From the NCBI GenBank assembly GCA_963210315.1, contig OY723281.1, positions 2,046,001-2,110,000 of the forward strand: a DNA stretch of 64,000 nt, read 5' to 3'. Position 1 is the first letter of the stretch; every line of letters begins with the position of its first letter. The position numbers and the translations under genes are program-made. This stretch comes from Rhynchopus euleeides (lineage: Eukaryota; Euglenozoa; Diplonemea; Diplonemida; Diplonemidae). Positions 38,191 to 47,616 of the stretch are shown one piece after another. The notes beneath the pieces are model-generated. The model worked only from the letters and a program-made list of their open reading frames with translations, was not told the origin of the DNA and made no database searches.

Positions 38191-40261
38191 GTGACGTGTG
38201 CTGGCACGCTTTCTGCACCCCCCTGTAGACCAAGCACACCACTCGCGTGTTGAAGTAGATCAGAGGAAGTTCTTCTCAAGAGAGTTGTGTACACGGCGTG
38301 CACCACCCCGGTCCCCTCCTGTGGCCTCCACCATTTCTGTCCTCAGGCAGGTCAGGGGGGGCACACTTCGAAGGACGTGCCGGGGGGAAAAGGTCGGGTT
38401 GGGGGAGGGGTGGTTGGGATACGGGTAACATTTGGGGTGCCGTGAGAGACCCATTTCATGGAGAAATGCGAAACGTTACCAGTAGGGGAATCGCTATTTG
38501 TTGTACCAGACCCCACCTCCTGTGTCAGAGGGAGTGCGACAGACATATGGAAGGTGCGTGCAATGCAAGCAAGTGACATATTCCTGAAGTGTGTCAGTAG
38601 TATTTGCGAAACGGAAATGTTATCCTGCGTCGCCGAACACACCCCACACATCTCCCCCCGATCGCTGCATTTCCTGGCACAGAACCCCCCTTGTTGAGAG
38701 GGACAAATAGAAAGGACAGGTCTTCGCTTGCACAGCCTCCTTCGCTCGGAAGTTCAGAAAATTGAGTCGCCTCACAAAAAGGGGAGATAAAATGACACAG
38801 TTTGACACAGAGCGTAAGGAACCCCCCACCCCCCCCACCCCACCCCCCCACCGTGGAACAACCAATTCTACATTCTACTCTTTACCCCCCCTGCCCCCCA
38901 CAAGCTCGTTCCCTTTCCGTGTGGCTTGAGTTGAAGCAACATGTTGTGAATCATTTCCCGCTCATTGCATGCTTCAGACGCAAATCACGTGCCCCCTCCC
39001 CCCCTGGCTCGTTCCTCTGGCGCTGCATTTTGGAGAGCGCGGGTTTTGCAGAAACGTTCCGCTTGACAACCTCATGAGAGAACGCTATCCGCTGCTCCTG
39101 TGCCGCGAGTCGGTTACTCTTGCATGATTGTTCGGCATTGGCCCAGCTGGGGGGAGGGTGGTGGGGTCGGTGTGTGCTTTGCATGTCCTCTTTGTTGCTG
39201 TGGATCCTGCGACTCCACACACTTCCCGACACCCTTCCATGCCTGTAGGGTGGTGGTGGTGGAGGTGGTGTGCACAGCTAATGCCGCTGCGTGTCGGAAT
39301 ATCAGGCACCAGCCGATCCAGCAGCGAGGTGTTCGTGGCAGAGCCTCAAGCAAAACGTTTTGGCGTTTTATGGGAAACTGTCACCGGGGCCAGGCAGGGC
39401 AAGCCGCCTGCACATCAGAGACTGCCCCCCAGAGGGTGGCAGGCATTGCCTTGGCCTGCCTCCCTAAGCAAAATACCAAAACGAGTCAGCCAACACAATA
39501 CCGCCGCAGTGCTGGCAAGGCGGGTGGGGGTGTGGGGTGCACAGGGAGGGTGGGCGATGTACCGGTGTAACAACTCACCCGTTCCCACCAGGGGAGGGGG
39601 GGAGGTGCTTTCATGTATGTAGGCAGGGTTGTGTGTTTCTTCAGATCAGGCAGGGGGGGATGGAGGGCATCGGGTCTCGAAAGCCACACACCACGAGGTA
39701 CTGCAGTCGTGTCGTGTGTGTTTAGTTTTTACGAGTTACGAGTTACGAGCGACGAAGCGTAGCGAAGTCGCGAAGTCTCGAAGTAACGAAGGAAATCGTA
39801 CGACTGGAGCTTTTGGATTAGCACCTTCATGCCACTTCACAGGGCCTACACAGCCTTGAGACAGCAAGTGTGCGCTCAACAAAAAGTAGTCCGGAACTGT
39901 TCTCCCACAGTTGCTGGACAGGGTGTCCATAATAAGCTAAAGGAGTACGATTGTGTTTTGTGTGGAAGCGTCAACGCATCAACGAAACGGTGAGCAAAAG
40001 TATTCATAATGAGCGCAGTGACACTTTGCGAGGCCTCGGCTCACTTTTCCTGCACTTTTGAACACATCCATCCCTCCCTCTCCCGTTGTGCGTCGTAGGC
40101 GGTTCCGCCACTCTGCAGCCGGTTTGGCTCAAGGTAAACAGAAGCGGGAATAATTCGCATTTTTTTTCTCTCAGCCATCATCAAGGAACCTGTGTGGTGC
40201 AGATCAGGAAAAGTCACACCACACCCGCAGCAGGCGTGTGTGGTGTGCTGTCACGGTCATC

Positions 40262-40365
40262 AAAACACCTGCCGCCTTTTTTCGAAGCAGCAGGCTCAAG
40301 GGTGGTGGAAGCGTCAGCGCATCATTAAGGAAGAAGGAATCACGGTTGCTACGCTTTTCGCCTTG
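40262..40365 (+). repeat. Dispersed intergenic repeat
   Basis: It carries AAGCAGCAGGCTC, GGTGGAAGCGTCAGCGCATC, ATTAAGGAAGAAGGAATCAC and GGTTGCTACGCTTTT. It aligns with 10740-10830 and 35265-35365. Confidence 0.6.
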
Positions 40366-41894
40366 GCTTGTCGACATCGAGGGGGGCCTTGTCGCACTGT
40401 GCCACTGTGCGTGTCAAACTGTGTCACTTTTGTGCCGCTTGTTTTGTGTGAGTCAGCACGCCCTTCTCACTTTTGTGCATTTACTCCCACCAGTAAAACG
40501 GGTTGCAGGAGTGACACACGCAGTGTTGACACGCGAGCGACACACAGCGGGTCTCCCGCCCACCCCAACACCCCTGCATGGGGCACGTCGGCCTTTCTCT
40601 GCAAGGCAATCCGTTGCGTCTTTGAAATCATGTTCCACACGCCCAGGGCTTGAACGACTTTTTCGGCTCACAGACACACTCCACTGGCCAGCTCCTTGAA
40701 CCGTAGGTGAACTACATATTTTTTCACGTCTCTTCGCGCACCCCACCCCAGCCTACGGGCACTGGCCCCCTGTCTCTGCTTTTCCAATAAAGCTGTGTGT
40801 ATGTGGGTGGGGTGCGTCTGCAGATCGGAACAAGGAGAGAACTACAACGAGCCTGTGGGGGTCTTCGCTGGTCGTTTTTCTTCGTCAATCTCCGTCAGTT
40901 TTCAGCGATTTCAAGAGGAAATGCCCCAAAACGCACTGACGACCACTTCGCGAAGGCCCCACTAGTTGTATATTCGCTCTATTGCAAGAACACCCAGCAC
41001 ACACCCACACCTGCTGAGGGTGTGGCGTGTCCTGCATGATCTGCACCCAACTGGACGTGTTTTTCTTGGGATGACCAGGTAGTGGTGATGTTCACCGCAG
41101 TCGATTCGGTATCTGCCTACAGCCCTGTCTTCTACGGGCTGTGGCTTAGAATGAACGGGGGTAGGGTGGGGGTCAGTTTCAAGCCAAAAGGGCAATGCCA
41201 CCGTGCGGCCAGGAGAACACGAAGCAGCGACCCCTCTCACCGGGGGACGTTAAAGCACGGCCAAAAATCATTCAAGGCACTCAAACGGGGTCTTCGCTGC
41301 GGTGCCGAAACCGGTTCGGGTTCGGTGCGTGCTCTCCTTTCGGAGGAGGAAATCGCTGGGCTTTTCCTATCATGGGACAATGCAATTTTCAGGGGTCCTG
41401 TACCGCGGCATCGCCTCGCTCTGTGATGCATGTGACAATGCGTCGGAGTCGAAACGGCGGTTGGACGCACGGCATCCTAGCAAGGCGAGAGCCTTGATGC
41501 GGCATAGAGGGCAAAGATACGACTCTTGTGAACAAGGGTGGCAGGCTGCTACTCTCAGCACCTCAGCATGTGGGCAGCGATTCTCGACGACCTTCGGAAG
41601 TTGAGGTGCGGGTTTGTGAACCCCGTTGTTGTCCAGGCGACCGCTAGGCATTTTACAACCAGAAGGTGAGTCTGCAGTAGTGTCGTGGGTGCGTCTGCGA
41701 ACCGGCCAGTGGCGGCGGCGCGTGTCGACCAAGGTGGTTGTTCGTTCCGAAGTGGTGAAGTGGGGTTGGCTAGTTGAACCCCAAAGGAACACCAAATGAA
41801 TCTGTACGTCTTCTCTGGAATACCCCGTAGTGATGCGCAGCGTGGTGGGGTGGGGGTGAGTGGGGTCAAAAATTGCATTGTCTCATGATTTCAG

Positions 41895-42035
41895 GTGTAA
41901 AAACACCGGTGGGGTAAAAACATCGGTGGGGTACAAACCCACCTTAGCACCCCAAAATCACAAGATCCACCAGTGTTTATACCCCTCCGGTGTTTTTACC
42001 CCACCGATGTTCGTACCCCGCCGGTATTTGTTGGT
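41895..42035. repeat. Imperfect inverted repeat built of short tandem units
   Basis: The left side repeats GGTGGGGTAAAAACA(C/T)CGGT; the right side repeats its complement (GGTGTTTTTACCCCACCGAT and TTCGTACCCCGCCGGT). The spacer is about 45 bp. It could be a small MITE or a hairpin-forming repeat; no target duplication was found. Confidence 0.55.
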
Positions 42036-42385
42036 ATACTGTACTGAGCGAAGCCCTCTCTTTTTGTGAAGAAGGGTCCTTGGGAGGGGCGGGGTGTGTG
42101 GTGGGTTCGGTGGGGGAGGTACGTTGCGAGGGCCGGTGGGTGTGGGATGCGTGGCCCTCCTCCGGCCCCGTACATGCAGGTCGGGGGCTCGAGGCTCGAG
42201 GTATCCAGGTGAACTGAGGGAATCAGAGAAGTTTGTGTTCTGTGGATTCCGAGGCAGTGGGTGGCCCCAGGCAGGTGGGGGCCACAGCTGGCGCTCCACC
42301 CCCCCCCCCCCCCCCCCACCTGTATTTGCCCCCCCATCCCCACCGTCACACACCACCGCACCCTCCAAGAAGGCTTTTCAGTTTG

Positions 42386-42493
42386 TACCTACCCCCCGTG
42401 TATATGTCACCCCCCAGGTGCAAAAATCGGGAGGGGGGTGACATAAACACACCTTTTTAGGGGGTGACATATACCGGGGGGGGGGGGTAGGTA
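42386..42493. mobile_element. 108-bp hairpin element
   Basis: The ends TACCTACCCCCCGTGTATAT and (reverse complement of the right end) TACCTACCCCCCCCCCGGTA are followed inward by TATGTCACCCCC on both strands. The GGGGGTGACAT motif links it to the 210-bp hairpin at 24243-24452. Confidence 0.6.
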
Positions 42494-42559
42494 TCTGCGT
42501 GCAAGGGGAGAGGAGGACAAAGCCCATCCGTGTTGATCCCATTATCTTTGCCACGGTTA

Positions 42560-42690
42560 TTTGAGCACATTTGTGATGCGTAACACTGTAGGAGTGCTTC
42601 CGACGATCCTGTTCATTTTCTGTGTTGTCTACAGTCGCCATCTCGCGTTCACATGTGCTCCACACCCACATCAAAGCAGCAGCAGGCGGG
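42560..42690 (+). repeat. Dispersed intergenic repeat directly upstream of a WD40 gene
   Basis: This is a continuous copy of the repeat at 10493-10560 plus 10708-10760 (TTTGAGCACATTTGTGATGC, AGGAGTGCTTCCGACGATCC, ATGTGCTCCACACCCACATC). It ends about 25 bp before the ATG at 42714, so in this copy it forms the promoter or 5' leader. Confidence 0.6.
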
Positions 42691-42713
42691 AGGAAGACAA
42701 ACCCAACAAAATC

Positions 42714-43847
42714 ATGGAAGTGTGTGTCCGTCACACGGGGACCGGTGACAGCTGTGTCGTCGGTGTTCCGGAAGGCGGGACCGTGGTCAGGCTGAAGGCG
42801 GATGCGCTCACCGAGATGTTCCCGGGTTCTATCAACCCAGTCCGTGAGGCTGAAAACGTCGCAGCACACATCGAAGGGTGTGAGGAGGAGCTGGACGATG
42901 CACAGCGCGTTGCCGACACGGGTCTGGAGGACGGGGGTGCTGTCCAGATCGTCCCACGCTGGCCCGTAGTCAAGGTCCCCGCAGTCTACTCATCTACGCA
43001 TGGCAAATGCATTATGTGCATCACACTGTCGAGGTGTGGGACGCTGTGTGCTGCGTGTTACTCCGACGGACACATCACTGTGTTTGACACCACCACCGCT
43101 GCTGTAGTGGCGGACTTAACACACGGCGACAGGGCTATTACTCGCGCAGCATTCTCTGTCTGTGGGACGTGGTTGGCAACGTGCTCTGCTGGCGGCACCG
43201 TCTGCGTGTGGCTGACTTCAACTTGGGAGGAGGTGTGTATGCTGGACCACAACACGACCACCGTGTACGGCGCAGCGTGGACACACTGCGGACGTCTGGT
43301 GTCCGGAGACTCATCAGGCAAAGTGCGTGTGTGGGACTTGAAGGGCACACCGAGCGCCACAGTGCTGGAGGGGCACAGCGCGACTATTTACAGCATTGCT
43401 GTGTCGGGCACGAGGATCTTCAGCGGGTCGTTTGACAACAGCATCCGTGTGTGGGACATCAGCACCCTCACACACACACACACCCTGGGTGGTCACACGG
43501 GTTGGGTGACCGGCCTCGCCCTGACTCAGGACGAGCAGCACCTGGTGTCGTGCTCTGGCGACGAGTCACTCAAGGTGTGGTGCACAACCTCCCTCAGCTG
43601 CCTGCGTACTGTGCAACTCGACAACCATCCCTACTCGCTTGCTGTGTCACAGCCAGGTGATGTTGTTGCGATGGGGACACCCTTCGCTTCTGTAACCCGA
43701 CTGTACTGTCTCAGCACAGGTGAGTGTCTGGGGAAGGTGGACTCAGAGGGTGATGGTGTTGCACTCAGCCTCTGCGGGAGGTGGGTCTTCACATCACGGA
43801 ACAGCACTTCAGTCTCTGTGTGTGCTGTGTCTTCCGCTTCACCGTGA
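42714..43847 (+). CDS. UBL-WD40 protein, copy 1, 377 aa
   Basis: The start is the ATG at 42714 (MEVCVRHTGTGDS), aligned to the starts of the two paralogues. Residues 1-84 have a ubiquitin-like beta-grasp pattern: two opening strands, a helix around AENVAAHI, the ELDDAQRVADTGLEDGG turn region and a closing strand VQIVPR. Residues about 95-377 form seven WD40 blades, with clear repeats SGKVRVWDLKG, DNSIRVWDIS and DESLKVWCTT; the seventh ends GRWVFTSRNSTSVSVC. There is no signal peptide, so it is cytosolic or nuclear. Proteins combining UBL and WD40 parts are plausible scaffolds or ubiquitin-pathway adaptors, but no catalytic role can be read from the sequence. It is in tandem with copy 2, 580 bp downstream. 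Confidence 0.78.
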   Translation: MEVCVRHTGTGDSCVVGVPEGGTVVRLKADALTEMFPGSINPVREAENVAAHIEGCEEELDDAQRVADTGLEDGGAVQIVPRWPVVKVPAVYSSTHGKCIMCITLSRCGTLCAACYSDGHITVFDTTTAAVVADLTHGDRAITRAAFSVCGTWLATCSAGGTVCVWLTSTWEEVCMLDHNTTTVYGAAWTHCGRLVSGDSSGKVRVWDLKGTPSATVLEGHSATIYSIAVSGTRIFSGSFDNSIRVWDISTLTHTHTLGGHTGWVTGLALTQDEQHLVSCSGDESLKVWCTTSLSCLRTVQLDNHPYSLAVSQPGDVVAMGTPFASVTRLYCLSTGECLGKVDSEGDGVALSLCGRWVFTSRNSTSVSVCAVSSASP

Positions 43848-44428
43848 GTTCAGTGTCTCGGAACCTAACTTGCTTGTGTTCTGTGATGTCGTTCGTGTGA
43901 CGGCTTCGCTCAGAAGTGCAGGAAGGTGACAGAAGGCGAATCGCCCTCCGGTTTAACCGCAATAACCTGGCAGCAAAGTGACACAGTTTGACACAACAGC
44001 GGCACAAAGCGAAAGGCACCGCCGTGTTTCACCCTGGGTGCAGTACCTGTTCCTTTGCACCATGTTGCTTTCTAGCCTCGCAACACATCACCGCCTGACC
44101 TTTTCTTTGTTCGGTGGCAGTCGATGCGTTTGCATCTGAGATGAGAAGAGGAAACGTTTTCAAAGCCCCAGCCGTGGCACCGGATATGGCATCACTACCG
44201 CTTTCGGGCGTATGTAGCGGGGTGGAGGGGGCGAGGGGGGGGTTCGGGATAACAGTCAGCCTCCCTGCCCCGCCCCCCTTCCACGCCACGCCCGATCTGC
44301 ACTCAATGCTCTTGGTAGGGTGGGTACAACGGTGCACTGGGGAAGCGGATGGAAGCGCACTGCATCCACCACCATCCTTCAGAAGAGCTAACCAGCGTGG
44401 TCGCCAAAGGGGTGGACGAATCCAAAAC
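43848..44428. other. Spacer between tandem UBL-WD40 genes
   Basis: No gene is present. About 43905-44015 contains the TTCGCTCAGAAGTGCAGGAAGG and TGACACAGTTTGACACA repeat also seen near 8150, 38740 and 55095. 44088-44150 resembles 9590-9650. Confidence 0.45.
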
Positions 44429-45574
44429 ATGGATGTGACTGTGCGTCACACGGGGACCGGTGACAGCTGTGCCGTCGGTGTTCCGGAAGGCGGGACCGTG
44501 GTCGGGCTGAAGGCGGATGCGCTCAACGAGATGTTCCCGGGTTCTATCAACCCAGTCCGTGAGGCTGAAAACGTCGCAGCACACATCGAAGGGTGTGAGG
44601 AGGAGCTGGACGACGCACAGCGTGTTGCCGACACGGGTCTGGAGGACGGGGGTGCTGTCCAGCTCGTCCCACGCTGGCCCAACCTCAAGGCTCCCGCAGT
44701 CTACTCATCGACCCATGGCGGCAATATACGCCGCATCACACTGTCGAGGTGTGGGGCGCTGTGTGCTGTGGGTTACAACAACGGACACATCACTGTGTTT
44801 GACACCACCACCGCTGCTGTGGTGGCGGACTTATCACATGGCAATACGACTACGACTTGCACAGCGTTCTCTGTCTGTGGGACTTGGTTGGCAACGTGCT
44901 CTCTCGATGCCAACATCTGCGTGTGGCTGACATCAACTTGGGAGGAGGTGTGCATGCTGCACCACAACAACAACACCTTGGTGTTCAGTGCAGCGTGGAC
45001 ATACTGCGGACGTCTGGTGTCCGGAGACCAATCAGGCAAAGTGTGTGTGTGGGACTTGAAGGGCACACCGAGCGCCACAGTGCTGGAGGGTCACAGCGCG
45101 ACTGTTTACAGCATTGCTGTGTCGGGCACGAGGATCTTCAGCGGGTCACGTGACAAGACCATCCGTGTGTGGGACATCAGCCTCACACACACACACACCC
45201 TGGATGATCACACTTGGGTGACTGGCCTCGCCCTGACTCAGGACGAGCAGCACCTGGTGTCGTGCTGTTACGACGGGTCACTCAAGGTGTGGTGCACAAC
45301 CTCCCTCAGCTGCCTGCGTACTGTACCGCTGTACGACGGACTTCCCGGCTCGCTTGCCGTCTACGCACTTGCTGTGTCACAGCCAGGTGATGTTGTTGCG
45401 ATGGGGACATCCTCGTCTGTAACCCGACTGTACCGCCTCAGCACAGGAGAGTGTCTGGGGAAGGTGGACTCACAGAGTGGTGGTGTTGCACTCAGCCTCT
45501 GCGGGAGGTGGGTCTTCACAGCAACGAACTACACTTCAGTCTCTGTGTGGGCTGCGTCTTCCGTTTCACCCTGA
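44429..45574 (+). CDS. UBL-WD40 protein, copy 2, 381 aa
   Basis: The ATG at 44429 (MDVTVRHTGTGDSCAVGVPE) is chosen by homology; the frame is open further upstream but without an ATG in a homologous position. The ubiquitin-like domain (about 1-84) is almost identical to copy 1. The seven WD40 blades follow with more change, for example DANICVWLTST, SGKVCVWDLKG, DKTIRVWDIS and DGSLKVWCTT. There is a 5-residue insertion near LPGSLAVYALAVSQ. Divergence is concentrated in blade loops while strand cores are retained, which fits selection for different partners on a common propeller. Predicted soluble; partner unknown. Confidence 0.78.
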   Translation: MDVTVRHTGTGDSCAVGVPEGGTVVGLKADALNEMFPGSINPVREAENVAAHIEGCEEELDDAQRVADTGLEDGGAVQLVPRWPNLKAPAVYSSTHGGNIRRITLSRCGALCAVGYNNGHITVFDTTTAAVVADLSHGNTTTTCTAFSVCGTWLATCSLDANICVWLTSTWEEVCMLHHNNNTLVFSAAWTYCGRLVSGDQSGKVCVWDLKGTPSATVLEGHSATVYSIAVSGTRIFSGSRDKTIRVWDISLTHTHTLDDHTWVTGLALTQDEQHLVSCCYDGSLKVWCTTSLSCLRTVPLYDGLPGSLAVYALAVSQPGDVVAMGTSSSVTRLYRLSTGECLGKVDSQSGGVALSLCGRWVFTATNYTSVSVWAASSVSP

Positions 45575-45890
45575 GCGCAGTGTCTGGCAACCTGTTTGTT
45601 TGTGCCTGCCGCGAAGGCTTCCTTTTTCTGTAGATATCGCGGGTCTTGCTCTTGGGCCTGCCTACCACATGTCTGCCGTCTCGGAACCTGTTTGTGTATC
45701 CAGATATAGCGGGCCTTGCTCTCTTGAGACTCACGTGTGTTGCTGACCACATGTGGAGGTCATTTGGGACCTTGTGACTGGGCGATGGTGTGCCTGTGTG
45801 TTCCTCACAGCCTGTGTTGGTGGGTGGGTGGCGGTGCGAGTGGGATTAGCGAAGCACCGCATCAGCTGTTCGAAGGTAGGGCGTAACGGG
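45575..45890. other. Intergenic region
   Basis: No gene is present. A short direct repeat lies at about 45640-45650 and 45705-45725 (GATATCGCGGGTCTTGCTCT and GATATAGCGGGCCTTGCTCT). Confidence 0.4.
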
Positions 45891-45891
45891 A

Positions 45892-46797
45892 GGGGGGGGG
45901 GCCTCAGGCAGAGACCCCGATAAGAATCCGACCCCCTGACCCCACCCGACCCCCGGCCCCCGACCCCCTCTTATAAAAGACCCCCCCCCCCAATTATCTG
46001 GGAAAAACCCTGGGTTTTTCCCGAGGAAACGCGGGTTTCTCCCTCTGTTGCATTGTTTGGACTCCGTGCGCACTTTGTTGGTGTAGGTGCCACACAACAC
46101 CCCTGAAATGCAGAGGTGGTCCTCGTCGAGAATGGGGGTCGGAAACCCGGGGGTCGGAATCGATGGGGGTCAGAGGGGGTCGGCCCCCCTCCCGACCCCC
46201 CATTGTTCTCGGGGGTCGGAATACGGGGGGTCGGAGGGGTCGGAAGGGGGTCTGAAACTTGGGGGTCGGAACTTTTGCACTATTTCTCAGGGGTCGGAAA
46301 ATGGGGGGTTGCAAACTTGGGGGTCGGAGTATGAGGGGTCGGCCCCCCTCCCGACCCCCTCCGACCCCCCCACACAGGGTTTGCAAGACCCCGTCCTTTT
46401 GAATATTTGGGACTACTGCGGATCGTAGTGGGGTCATTTCGTGGATAGAAGCACCAAGCTTCACTCATGAAATGTGGGTCTGGTCCAGGGATAGTCGTGG
46501 GAGGAGATGCCTGGGAGGCACACACCATGCCACCCTACTCACCCACCCAGCGGCACCCTCCCCGACCCCCTCCTCGGGTTTTTCAAAAACCCGTTCTTTT
46601 GAATGTTTGGAGTTTGTGCGGATCACAGTGGGGTCATTTTGGCCATGGGGTGCCTATGAACACCCCTTATTGCTGGTCCCCATTCAGGCAAATTCCTCAA
46701 GGCGACCCCCTCGGACCCCCTCCCGACCCCCGACCCATGACCCCCCCGACCCCCGACCCCCTCTTATCGGGGTCTATGCCTAGAGGGGGGGGGGCAG
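45892..46797. mobile_element. About 0.9-kb TIR element filled with G-rich (GGGGTCGGA) repeats
   Basis: The left end (CCTCAGGCAGAGACCCCGAT) and the reverse complement of the right end (CCTCTAGGCATAGACCCCGA) match, both flanked outside by G/C runs. The interior has dense GGGGGTCGGA repeats (46130-46380). It also has two copies of a module with TTTTGAAT, GCGGATC and GTGGGGTCATTT (46390-46445 and 46590-46650). That module also occurs, inverted, near both ends of the 24.5-27.6 kb element, so the two elements are related. No ORF. Confidence 0.65.
46130..46380 (+). repeat. G-rich tandem/interspersed GGGGTCGGA array
   Basis: Many copies of GGGGGTCGGA with variable spacers occur, including pairs on the opposite strand (CCCGACCCCC). 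The run density is compatible with G-quadruplex formation. Confidence 0.6.
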
Positions 46798-47616
46798 GGA
46801 TGAGAGATGCAGCAAGGGTGTCTTCGTTGCGGGGACATGCACGCTTCATTGACTTAGCCATAGTTCTGAGCAGACGAGGGAGAGTGGGTGGTGGGGCGAT
46901 TCTACTCAGTGCCGCTGCGTGCGGGGTTTTCCGAGAGAGCATCTGCTGCAAATGTTTAGTGGCGCCACAGGAGACCATGGGGTGTGCGGAGGTGGGGGTC
47001 GGGTGAGGTCCATGTGTTTCGCTCCAGGATAGGGGTAGTTATGTGCTGCTTCATGGTGCGTGAGTGTGTGTCTACACTATTATAAAGAGATTCACGTGTG
47101 TGTTGGGTGTGTGATTGTTGCCCACTTTTCGGGAGTGTTGACCCTGCACGCATCCTCACCCACCATGTGTGTGTGTCAGTGGGTACATCCTCACGAGCAG
47201 GACGTTCTCGGTATGACCTGCGCTGCACACAAAGGGATCCACGTGTGTGTGTGGAGGGTGCATCGTCACTGTATGGGTGGGCAGTGGGTCGTGTGAGGTG
47301 CGACACTCGCCAATCTCGTGCTTCCGACTGCCACACCTAGCCTCACGGTGCCCGGCTTCTGAAATGTCAGGGGCTCTGTTCGTGTCCAACTCCCTGACGT
47401 CCTGTTTCCGCCTCGAATGCCCCCTCCCCCAACCACTGACACTTCTGTCTCTGTGTGTGCTGCCTCTTCCGTTTCAAACTTAGTGCAGTGCCTCGCAGCC
47501 CTGTTTTCTGCCTTGCCTTGCAGCACAGCAGGACTTGGCCCCTCTTTCTTGACAGACACAACACCAACACCAACACAGGCACAGGTATTCCGGGAGCTAG
47601 GCGAAGGAGGTGTGCA
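46798..47616. other. Intergenic and 5' region of GH3 copy 1
   Basis: No gene is present. From about 47335 it repeats 1785-1880. From about 47370 it matches the upstream region of GH3 copy 2 (60490 onward), with some differences. A CAG-rich pyrimidine tract (TTGCCTTGCAGCACAGCAGG) about 95 bp before the ATG could hold the acceptor. Confidence 0.45.

Larger units (their letters stand above)
37758..42385. other. Long intergenic region, 4.6 kb, repeats only
   Basis: No gene is recognised. It contains dispersed repeats at about 37912-38190, 38580-38610, 38740-38815, 39955-39985 and 40262-40365; C/G tracts near 38820-38860 and 39150-39260; an AATAAA at about 40787; and an inverted-repeat cluster at 41895-42035. 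Confidence 0.45.

Noticed and set aside
39100..39622. Overlapping frames of 156 and 164 codons
   Set aside because: Low-complexity Gly/Cys/Val composition from GGTGGTGG tracts, no start context and no paralogue.
46130..46380. CRISPR-like array
   Set aside because: Repeat units are about 9-10 bp, irregular and G-rich, with no constant spacers; a eukaryotic context is evident.
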